Shown here in pieces: positions 13,068 through 24,000 of a DNA stretch of 64,000 bases. Source of the stretch: Trichostrongylus colubriformis (lineage: Eukaryota; Nematoda; Chromadorea; Rhabditida; Trichostrongylidae); the NCBI GenBank assembly GCA_963978905.1, contig OZ022257.1, forward strand, positions 55,446,873 through 55,510,872. The letters are read 5' to 3'. The position numbers were made by a program, and so were the translations under genes. The first letter of the stretch is position 1, and each line of letters begins with the position of its first letter. Below the pieces are notes generated by a model. The model was given only the letters and a program-made list of their open reading frames with translations. It was not told the DNA's origin and ran no database searches.

Positions 13068-13775
13068 TAGGGTGTGCCAATAAGCGCGCTCCATCTTTGA
13101 CAGCTCATAGCGGCCACGTTGTTTGTGGTAGAGTTGTCAAACTAGTTGTTATTATTCAGTGTATCTTCACAAATCACCATGCACCAATTCAGCCGCGAGC
13201 AACGTGTGCAAGCCATTAAAAAATATTACAAAAGTCATTCATCGGTTCGAGCAACGTTCCACGCGCTCCGCCAGTTTCTACACAGATCCATGATAGCGAA
13301 CTTTTTCTGGCATGAAATCGACAATATGGATGTCGAGGATATGTGGATTCAGTAGGACGGCGCTACGAGCTACACAGCGCGCGCCACAATGGCTCTTCTG
13401 CTTCGGAGGAAAGGTATCTCGCACGGAGGGACATCAACTAGCCATCGAGATCGTGCGATCTAACCCCACTAGACTATTTCTTGTGGGGTTTTCTTGAATC
13501 GTAGGTCTACGCAAACCAACCACAAAACACTGACGACCTCAAAGTCAACATACGCCACGCCATCGATGACATACAGCCCGATTTGTGCGCCTGAAAATTG
13601 GACTTTTCGTATGTGCGCCACCAAGCGAAGCCGAAGTGGTCATTTGAACGATGTTATTTTCCATACATAATGTCTTTGAATACTCTTTTTAACAAACAAT
13701 AAATTTCATTTATACCTCTCACAGAACTTGCTTTATATTATTTTAAAGATCGAGCGCCCTTATTGGCACACCCTA
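13068..13775 (+). mobile_element. Decayed mariner/IS630-type element with transposase relic
   Basis: 708 bp between TA dinucleotides, with terminal repeats beginning TAGGGTGTGCCAATAAG and an inverted match at the right end. Inside, ATG 13180 opens MHQFSREQRVQAIKKYY (helix-turn-helix part). After an internal deletion come shifted frames resembling a mariner catalytic region: DGATSYTARATMALL, a CDLTPLDYFLWG-like stretch broken by stops, and GHLNDVIFHT at the end. Frameshifts and stops make it inactive. Confidence 0.82.
13180..13668 (+). pseudogene. Broken transposase of the 13068 element
   Basis: Reads MHQFSREQRVQAIKKYYKSH at its start, then loses most of the DNA-binding domain and first catalytic region, and resumes with EIDNMDVEDMWIQ, a stop in place of Gln, then DGATSYTARA in frame. 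Later parts need at least two frame changes. Family assignment is from motif order only. Confidence 0.7.
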
Positions 13776-13939
13776 TACATGTAACCTCGTCTTCCTCGAT
13801 AGTAGGCGAGGAAAAAAAGATGCCGAAAGTGCACAATATGAGAATTAATCCATGGAATCTTCTATAACTTGATGTACTTTCTGAGAAGATAATGTGTTCT
13901 CCGTCTTTTCTGATTTGATTTTCGTCTTGTCCCCAATTT

Positions 13940-13975
13940 TGTTAATGGTGTTACCCCTGTTAATGGTGTTACCCC
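13940..13975. repeat. Perfect 18-bp tandem duplication
   Basis: TGTTAATGGTGTTACCCC occurs twice in direct succession. Confidence 0.85.
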
Positions 13976-14028
13976 TGCATGTTTCAACTTCTCAGTGATC
14001 TTTCGTAACGTGCACTTGATATTGGTAA

Positions 14029-14418
14029 AGGAACACTCCGCGATAATCTGATGGGTCGATTTACCTTGTAGAAACATCAGATCCTTGCGCACCTATTTCG
14101 CCTATGCACTATCACGACCCTACACCGGCTCGAATCCACTGCGACGTCGGGTGTATATCGTTAGGACAGAAACGTCGCGTGCCGAACACGGCCACGCGAC
14201 GTTTCTGTCCTAACGATATACACCCCTGCGACGTCACCCACTTGAGCTCTCTTATTGGTCAACTGAGCAGAATGGTCGGAGTCGCAGTAGGTTCGAGCAG
14301 CTGCAAGGCCGTGATAGCGCACCGGGGCTACGCGAATAAGGTGCAGCCTGACTTGTTATCCGGGATCTACTGTACCAAGAAGACAAGTCGTCCCATTTGA
14401 TTATCGCGAAATGTGCCT
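14029..14418. mobile_element. TTAA-type MITE carrying a nested hairpin insertion
   Basis: Ends resemble AGGCAC...GTGCCT of the 2028-2340 element, with degenerate TTAA flanks. The two copies align (one inverted) over the CTCTYATTGGTCAACTGAGC and TTCGAGCAG regions. The extra length is the 78-bp hairpin at 14149-14226 plus its 9-bp duplication. Confidence 0.7.
14149..14226. mobile_element. 78-bp Mutator-like hairpin with 9-bp target duplication
   Basis: Near-perfect inverted repeats starting GGGTGTATATCGTTAGGACA with a short loop, flanked by TGCGACGTC at 14140-14148 and 14227-14235. Ends match the 228-bp element at 30111-30338, of which it appears to be an internal-deletion derivative. Confidence 0.9.
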
Positions 14419-14647
14419 TTGAGTTATCAATATTATTATATGAATAGTCGGTTTAGATATCAGTGTGAAATCAATACATGAATTGCCGTTTATGACGAAC
14501 GTGATTGAGAACAGTCAAAATCGGCAAACTAGTACAAGGGCGTGAACGTTCACAGAAGGCAATTGTAACTTTGGCTTTTTTCGGTCCGCGATCCGCGTTC
14601 TCTCTTTTTGACTGAAGAAGGCGGCGAAGACGACTGTTGAAGTGCTT

Positions 14648-14654
14648 GTTTCAG
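14648..14654 (+). promoter_or_regulatory. Candidate trans-splice (or cis 3') acceptor upstream of the PTR start
   Basis: TGCTTGTTTCAG is a near-perfect nematode acceptor 167 bp upstream of ATG 14821. No convincing upstream coding exon is visible, so a spliced-leader addition site giving a 5' UTR of 14655-14820 is plausible. This is inference from the motif only. Confidence 0.35.
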
Positions 14655-14820
14655 ATCTCGAACACCGTACCGCATCTGCCTATCGACACACGTACTTTGG
14701 GGATTCCGACTCCTGTACATAGCGCCCGACACAGGAAAACGACCGCCTCGAATCGCGCAAGGCGTCTCGAAGTCTATCTATTCACTGTACTCTGCACTAT
14801 ATTCCACTACTCTGGAAATC

Positions 14821-15051
14821 ATGATATTCAAAAAGTTTTTCGAAATAAAAATGGCGGCAACGTTCGCCGGCATAGGCCGATTGGTTGGTCGGCAACCATT
14901 AGCAGTGATCACCATGTGCTTGATGATCAACGCCATACTCAGCGTTGGTTTTGTGTGGTTTGAAGAAACGAACAACGTTCGAACTGAATTTTCCCCCATG
15001 AACAGTCCCAGCCGACGGGAATACGCCGTCGCTGAGTCGTTCCTGAATCAG
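14821..15051 (+). CDS. ptr: PTR exon 1: N-terminus and membrane segment 1
   Basis: Starts at ATG 14821; a second in-frame ATG at 14851 ([11 protein letters not shown]) is also possible. The hydrophobic run after [17 protein letters not shown] is membrane segment 1. It ends CTG AAT CAG before GTGAGT, phase 0. The reading frame stays open upstream to 14641, but those residues do not look PTR-like, so I treat them as 5' UTR. Confidence 0.85.
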
Positions 15052-18000
15052 GTGAGTTTTCTCCAAAAATTTCAAATACACTTTAACCTGTGCCATCTCT
15101 CACTTTGAACTTTTTAATGTGCATTTACATCCCGGAGGAAAATCTATTATATGGAACATTACATTTTTTTGCGTCTGTTTGTAGGTCGCTTTATCAGTGG
15201 GCTTGTCGGTGTGCCTAACCGTCTACAAGTGAGTGATTGTGATCAGGGAATGCTGGTGGATGTTAGAGGGGGGCGCAGCCTCATGTCGCATTTTCGGCTT
15301 GCGATGTCGCACCTGCGGCGCCACCAGCACTTGCCGCGGTTGGCTGGACTTCCACGTAGGGAGCAAGGGGCTGGTACAATGGAGACCCTTTGTAAAAATA
15401 GCTGTTTATCTCATCATTATCTGAAAACAATAATCTTTGTACCCTAGCAAGGCAACAACAGAATCACGGTATAACAATCTTAGTCAATAAATAATCAAGC
15501 CGAAGATAAATAAATAAATAAATTAATAATCAAGCTCAAAACTTTAGAGGGAGTTTGTGTAATGTACGCAATTGCACGCGAAAAAATCTGCCGCGCCGCT
15601 CGTCGCGGAAAGTTCGACATAAGGCTACACACTCATGTTGGAGTATCATTGTAACACAATGTTACCATTATGATAGCCGATAGCGGATAGTGGACTTTAC
15701 CATCACAGAGTACCCTCTCCAATTTCTGCGACTTATGGGTGGCACCAGTGAATGTGCGGATGAGAGGTGATTTGATAAAGCTGCCAATGCCGTGTGACGC
15801 GCGAGGTACATGGCGTAGCCAAAACTGATTCATCAATAAATGGGTCTTGTTAATTAAGTTTGAGTTATATGGGGAAATAAGGTGCTGTAAGCAGATATCA
15901 ATGTTAGATAACTTGCTCTTCACCTAGGGCCCAATAACCCCGTGCACTTTCGTCTACTTCTAGACATAATTGCTCTAAACTGAAGCCTGTCCCAAGTGGA
16001 CCCTGGCGTATCCGATTAGAGCGTGTTTCACCGAATCTCCTTCTCGTAAATACATTGACTTTTGCACCATCTATTTGCAGAGTCAAAATGATCAGATAAT
16101 GATGTCCGCCTTGACCATGCCCTTTTACGTGCTATTCAAATGCTTAACTCATTCGGCAGAAGGGGCGGGGGGGGGCGTTCAATAATATAAGATGCTCACT
16201 TATATTCTCAAGAAGCATGAGAACAACGGGTAAATGAGACAGAAGATAAAATGCTGTGGTTTTCTGGATCCCCGAATACGGCGTGCCTCCAGCCACACTG
16301 CTGACCCGTAGAGGGTTTGCTCGCAAGATTCTCGAGAGAGGTTTTTAAAGCTCTACCACCGGTCTGAAAGGCCGCCGAGCTCACAGGGTTATCAAACGAA
16401 AAGTGCAAAGCTTTCGTACACTTCGTTTTTTGGGGAGTAGGGATGTACATCAACACATCAAAAAGGCAAGGGTCATCGCAACGTCACCGATTCCTGGGCA
16501 TGATGCCTGACTCGGAGTCCCACTTCTACGTTATCCTGGTCTATAAATCAGTCTAAACTCGTAATCTCATTTCCTGTGGGCCACCCGTTCGCAAACTTCC
16601 AAAAAGACGCATTCATTCGATATATTTATTTGGGAATTTGAGAACGTGTTGAAGCGAAGGAATCCTTTTTAATTGTCCCCATTGAACAACTCTATCATTT
16701 ACAGCCATATTTCATCAGGTGCCGCTCTTGGTATCGGAAAATCGGGTATATGTGATAAATGGTAATGAATCTGTTGTCATCACTGAATTCTTCGTAGTTT
16801 CTTATGATCAAGGAGAAAATTGAAACCGGAACTTCACTTTCCTGCCTTTCTCTCACTTTTATCAACCTTATTTTGATTTGCTATCGTTGGGTAGTTTATT
16901 TTCCTGTGCAATAACTTGTTTCGGAAGAAAAATTAATTCGTCGGTCAGAATTGGGCGATTAATCGTCAAGCAGACCATTACTTTGAAATATCCAGTCGCT
17001 CAAGCTTTCCTGAGAGAAACCCTCTGAGAGCCAATAGATGCATCAATTTACCGTGGGATCATGTCAAATACGGCTAGCTAGGAGTGCCAGGTGGAAGTGG
17101 TGTATTGGCAAGTGGCGCAACTCATACTCGCATGATCCATTTATCGAATCCTGTGCTACTACTTTCGAAAACCGAGCGAACATTCACTCCTCCAGGGTCG
17201 ATGAAGTAGTAAGGAACTCGTGTTGGATTGTAAAACCCTAACTCATACATCGTCTAGGCCTTGTGATTTTATTGATAAGCCAAACAATGTTCGCATGCCA
17301 ATGAATTTCTGAATGGAAGATGAGTGCGTGGCGTGCTTTAAAAAAGATAAATTGCCATCTTATGCGCCATCTTTTAAGATTTTATACTTCAAAGGGAAAG
17401 CGGTGGGTGTCAGTGCAAGTGCCTATAGCTTACTTTGGGTTGAGGGAAGGTACAGCTACCACGTATCAGTCGCAAACTAGTCGTCATCCCGCCCTGTGGC
17501 TGCCACCCTGCCCCGGAGTAGTGAAATGGGCTTAACGTCTGTGATTGCCCTTTTACTCGCCTCTTCCCTGTGTTACTATAAGGATGATATCAAATCATCA
17601 AAATAATACAAATAAAATGAATTACATTACATTAAAATCTAGAAAACAAACAAGATAAAATGATTGTAGAAGAAGTGTAAGAATGATTCACCTCGGACAA
17701 GCTCGGATGATTTTTTTTTGAATTTTTTTCTCTACACTTTTGAATTCACTTTCTCCCAGCAAAGTAAGTAATCTGTAGCCGTATCTATACATATTTCCAA
17801 TAATGGAAGATAAAGTGAGAATGGAGAACGAACAGGGACTGCAAAAATACACTCAGGATCGAGCACTGATCGGAATGCTCAAGTGGGGCCGATTATAGGG
17901 TTGAACGACTGGTCACATTCTTGGTTTTTGGTGGTTTTTGGGCTGATCGGTTATTTTCTGAAGACTGTCGTCCTACTTTGTACTGAACAGCAAAAGTGTT

Positions 18001-21000
18001 GAGGGAATATGAGAGGGTTCGGCTTGGGGGGGGGGGGGGAAGGGGGCTCATTCTTATCACCAATTTCTTCAACGCATGCTTGACTCCAATTACTCCTACA
18101 TGCGTAATGCTAGGGAGCCGTACTATCTGAAGATCAGACCAAAACTGGCTCACGATTCCAAGACGTTGTACAATTTGTTGCCTTTACGTCTTCTGCTGAA
18201 TGGCTACATGAAAAAGGTTTTGGAATGGCATACGTTTGAAGGTAGTGGCTGGAAAAAATCCGTAAATGGTTGTGACTACATTGATCATATTTCTGAATGT
18301 ATTTCTCAAGGGCACAGTTTGGATAGTACGATTGTAGCAAGAGAAACAGGTTCGGCTTTTCTCTCAGTGGTGGAACAATTCGTCAAACTTCTCAATTAGT
18401 CATGAAAAATTGGAACGTGTGGGACATCGGTGGACATGGAAGCAGAATGTTCTTTTTGATTGATTGTGACAGAGTGCTGATACATCAAGCAATCAGTCCA
18501 CTTCACTCTTCCACTGAACAAGCACAATGCGACCCAACCTCGACAGCATTTTTTTTACGCTGATTGACTGATTTCACGATAGGGTGCTTGAACATATGAT
18601 ATGATATCATCATATCACCATCGAAATATTTGATGTATTGTTTAAGGTCAGTTAACGACTACACCGTCCAAATATTCCTAATTTCTCGCTTTGAACTGAC
18701 ATTTAGCGTTCCATTACTGATGGCAGAACAGAAATTGAAGACAATGATAGGGATAGCGGGTAACTAGAATTCCTTAACTGGGTCAAGCAAATGAAAGCTT
18801 GTGACTTAAGATGAAAACATTTGGCAAAATTTTCATGAGAAAGAGTGCCTCGGGTTCTATAAGAACCGTCTCCTTTAACAGCTGTGTGTGTACCCTTATG
18901 TCAGGATTTCGCACGACGACAAGCGGCGTGCGACGCAGTGCGTGCGAGGTATGCGCGTCGCGGTAGTTGGTCTTGAAACGATTACATGGTAGTGCTAGGG
19001 GCGCAATACGCAGCTGATTCCTAATCGCTTTGGGACCTAACAACATGTCGCCTTTGGCTCGACCGCACTGCATCGCTTGCGAACGCCGCGGTGCGAAATC
19101 TTGACATTAGGGTACGCACCCTGAACAGCTTCCACTTGCTTTACCGAACTCACCCCTTTTTGGCCCGACCCGCTCCTTTTGAGGTTAAAGACGGGAAGGG
19201 GTCATATCATCCGGGTCTTTGACCGTTTTATCCGGATATGTACCCTAATGTCAGGACGCCGCACGATGGCGAGCGGCGTGCGACACAGTGTGTGCGAGCT
19301 ATGCGCGTCGCGGTAGTTGGGTCTCAAAACGATTACAACGTAATGCTAGGAGTGCGATACGCAGTTGACTTCTAATCGCTTCGGGACCCAACAATTTAGC
19401 TCGTCCGCATTGCTTCGCTTGCGACATTCCGCAGTGCGGCATCCTGACATTAAGGTACACATCCGTTTTATCCCGTTCCTCTTCGTACTATTAAGCACGC
19501 AGACCTCCATATTTCACGATCTTTCCTTGTTCGAGCAGAATTACCCCTATTACTCTCTTCAAGTGACCCTTGCTGCATGTAACAACGAAAAATGGGGCTT
19601 ATAAATGGCTTGTTCGATTATTAAGAGCAACACCTGTATTTGAATTGAATTTCAGCTGAGTTCATAGTTTCAGAATGGCGTTCTGGATCCATCGTATGTC
19701 ATGGTTATGGCGAAGGATGGTGGTTCACTGCTTCGGGACACATATCGAAATCGTATTATCGAGTTGATAAAGACACTCGAGGACAACGTCACCGTTGAAC
19801 TACATGGACGAACATTCGACTTTCGTTCTCTCTGTGAACCTTATTGCGATATAAACACCGCTTTTCTGGCATTTTTAAAGCTTTACGATCCTGCCGTTCC
19901 TTCCACACACACTTATCCACAGGTGGATCTCTTCGGTACACAAGCATTTATTGGTGAGTCCAATTTATTTGTTTACGATAAAGCAAAGTGTATGCATGTA
20001 CACGGTGAGTAACGGGATACTCCCGGACGCGCGCTTGTATGTCATTATTTCGTGCGGCGTGACATGTTTTTTTCCGTCGAGATGTACAACCTGTGCCCCA
20101 TTTCTCTCATCCGGTGACATTCTGTTGCCCCATTCCACTTATTGTGGTGAGAATATAAGCGCGCGGTTGCGTCGCGTTTTTGCACGAATATTAGGGCCTG
20201 TGCTCGACTAATCCGTTTCATTTTGAAGCTAGTTGTCAGTTGGTTCCGAAGTGACTCTTCAGTTACCTATCCATGGAACTCTGCAAATATAAATGGTGGA
20301 CAACAAGCAAAGATGACAGATTTTTCTATTTATTGCTTTTCACATCGAATGCAATCCTGGCAGTCAAACCTCAAAACCTCTGTGCCAAAAGCCCTGCGCT
20401 GCGAATGATCGTCAGACATCACAGAGCCACATAGCCTGCACTGACACGCATTGATGCGGCGCGCGGGAAGGCTCGTTCATTCTCAAAACCAGTTACAATG
20501 TAAAAACCCATTTATTAGCTTTCTGTCTTTCTATTTTGTTTTTCCTGAACATCCAGCCACATAATCCCACATCCAGCTCACCTTCCGTTTTGGTTCCCTT
20601 TTCGGTCGAATATTTCCTCAATGCCTTTATTTTCACGTTTCAACTCAAGTCCTGACATAAGGGTACACACCCTCAACAGCTTTCACTTGTTTTACCTGAA
20701 CCCAGCCCTTTTTCGACCCGACCCGCTCCTTTTGAGGTTAAAGACGGGAAGGGGGTCATATCATCCGGGTCTCTGACCGTTTTATAGCGTTTTTCTCAAA
20801 ACTTTGTTGAATGTTCCTTAACCACCCACATGAACAAGAGGTATTCAGAGTTTCAATATCAGCCGTGGGGGAATGCACTACACTGGCAGCAGTTTCCAGC
20901 GGCTTTGAATCCTCTTGAGTGTTTTTTGTACTTAGCCTCGATCTCTTTTACAAATTCCAATAATTGGTTGATCGAGTACTCACATCGCTCGTTTTCTAGA

Positions 21001-24000
21001 TTCCTTTTCCCGAAAGCACTCATATTTATTCGAAATGAAATTTTCCCTTTCAAATTCTTAGATCAGCATTGCTTTGTGAACCATTCGGAAGGGTTTTTTT
21101 CTGCTTCCCCAAATCGTGGTGCGATTTTGTTTCGGCTGCGATTCAGATTGCATCGAGAACGGAGTTTAACTTGGCCCATGTGCGTTCGTTACTTCTTGTC
21201 CCATGCCCTACCCATCCTAATCTTGTCCCCATCCACAGGTTGTTTCCCATGTAACGTCCAAGCTCTCCCCACCACCACAAATGCACCGCCCACTGTACCC
21301 AGGCCTCTTTCATGACTTCCCAAAACATCCCTGACCTTAGCCCATCTTTCTCCCAAGTTTCAGTCACATTAGATCCCTCAACAATTTTTGGTCTGAAAAC
21401 GGAGCGTCACAGTGCACGCTCCGCCCATCGTGGGCGGAGCTCAAGTCAACCCATGGAGCTTAACTTGACCCTTTAAAAGTCGATATACGCACATGTCATT
21501 CATCTGTAACGAGAGTCCATGTCACTTTGGTTTTGTACGAAAACTTCTGGCCATGCCAATCGTCAAAATCTGATCACGGTACCCATAAGTAATAAATTCA
21601 GGCGCAGAAAGGCAATTTTCCAGGCGTTAACTTACGATTCATATACTACTAGACTGTCAAGTATTTATGATGTTTCAGGTAATCATGTCTACGATGTCAC
21701 ACTCAAAAATGGTACAAATGAAATGGTGGCATTCGGGACAACAGTGCTAGCGATATATCTGGTCGCCAGTAAGAAGGATGCTGACGTAGTCTTGATATGG
21801 TTGAACAAGGCCCGAGAAACTTTTAAAGAGGAGCGCTTCGGAATTCTTCAGGTAATCATATGAAAACCTATAGAACGAAAGCTTCAGTTGCAGTGGCTTA
21901 GCATATTTTGGTTCGCTAGAATTTTGTTTCTGGAGGACAATTTGTTTTGGAGATCCTTGTATTATAGGTTAATGTCGAATAAATAGTGGAGCTAGAACAG
22001 TGACAAACAGTGCTGTCACAACACACACTGTGGTTTGATTGAGGTGTTGATCTCATATCACCTGCGTCATAATATTGGGTAATCGAAAAAGTTTTTTCGT
22101 ATTTTTAAATACACGCTTTTTCCTTCCAAACTGCTTTCCAGCAATCTCTTCTGTACACACACATGTAGTACAAGTCCACACGCATCTATAGGTATTATTG
22201 TCTTCCATCTCCCGGATAACCTTTTTCGGCAAAATAAACATATCAAAGGTCAACCTCATTTATAGGGAAAGGAAAAGATGGTAGTCTGATGGAGCAAGAT
22301 CAGGGCTATAAGATGGATGGGGTAGCACTTCCCATTCAAACTCGAGAATTTTTTGGCGAGGCCATTTTTTGGCAAGTCTTCCCACATATTAAAAAAGTGA
22401 CTCGGCAAAAAATTCTCGAGCTTGGATAAAAATTGCTTCCCCATCCATCTTATAGCCCTGATCCTGCTCCATCAGACTACCATCTTTTCCTTTCCCTATC
22501 TAACGCCAATCAAAGAAAAATTTTTGTATTGAAAATGAGGTTGACCTTTGATATATCTATTTTGCCGAAAGTGGTTATCCGGGAGATGGAAGGCAATAAT
22601 ACCTATGGATACCTGTGGACTTGTACTACATGTGTATGTACAGAAGAGATTGCTGGAAAGCAGTTTGGAGGGAAAAAGCGGTATTTGAATATACGAAAAG
22701 ACTTTTCAGACTACCCATTATTATTCTTTTTTTTCGTAATCACTTATTTAGTATATGGCGCCTTCTATATGGTGGATAAGCACCCTGAACGGTCCCCGAC
22801 TTAAACCCCACACCTTGCGTACCTTCTGTAGAATTTAGGGGTAATACCTCCGAAAGTAGCTCGTGGCAAATCGAAAATAAACAATAAATCATTCATTCAT
22901 TTCGAGCATTTTAAAGATGCAAAGAGTAATAGTAAACAAAATGGCAAATATAAAATAAGATGAAGAATGGAGAAGAAAGCTTAGGGTTATCGAGTTTCAG
23001 TCAACTCCTTTTGCGGGATGCACCGGGTACTCTTGTTCTATTAAGAATCACCTTTTGCTATATGATCACAGCCCATAATATGATAATAATTTCCAATGAG
23101 AATAACGGCTTCATGTGTACCTTACCGTGGGCCAATCATCGTCGAATGTCTCACTTTTCACCGTTAATTTTCCTGGAGGAACTGAGTTTTAGTTGATTCA
23201 TGTGGTCCACTGAGTTGTAACGCAACAAAAAGATCAACAAATAAATAGTATTAGATTGTCCGGAAAGTTCCTGCCGTTTTTGCAATTCAACTTCGGAGGA
23301 TCATAACTCGGCTGAAAGTGGAAATTTTCTCACAGTATAAGCACCATTCGATTAGCTACACTCTTGGCAACATTACGAATATCTCAATTTGATGAAGAGC
23401 TGATGATTTATATCGCGCGAAATGAAAAAAGTCGACTCCAAATCGCCACTCTTTCTGAGCACTTTGCTACTGGAGGAGCTGTCCAGATGGTTTGGGAAGT
23501 GGGGCAAGGTTAGCGCTAGATCTGATAAACATGATGGACGAGTTTGAGCCCCACCCTGCAACTGCTAATTAGTGGAAGACGATTCGTGGAAAATGTGCTC
23601 ACGCATTGCTGCTCTGAGGGGTCGCGCGGAACCCATTTTTTGTGTTTTTTCGAATCGAGGCTACTTGAGGTGGTCAACTGAGTTTGTTCGTTGAGGGCCA
23701 ATACTTATGGATATCCCCTGCAAATATGGACGCTCATCGCTTTCTGCCGTTTTAGTTAAAGCGATTTGATCAATTGAAAATTCAAGCAACTCGTTCTCAT
23801 TTCTGCACTTCTGAGACCACTGACAAAGGGTTTCATCCAATGTTTCATCCCCTCCTTTCAGTATTCACATTTGCGGTTTTCTTTGCTGCGACTCAACTGA
23901 ATAAGAGCTCGTGAAGAACTCATCCAAAAAATGCCATTTTCGCAGTACTTAAAATTTCCCTAATAATTCGCAAACCTTGTGGCATTCCAAGAAAAGCATA

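Noticed and set aside
13940..13975. Short direct repeats as a CRISPR array
   Set aside because: Only two contiguous units with no spacers, in a eukaryotic genome.
14637..14820. PTR coding sequence extended upstream of ATG 14821
   Set aside because: The frame is open from 14641, but residues are not PTR-like and there is no ATG in it before 14821; treated as 5' UTR after a likely acceptor.
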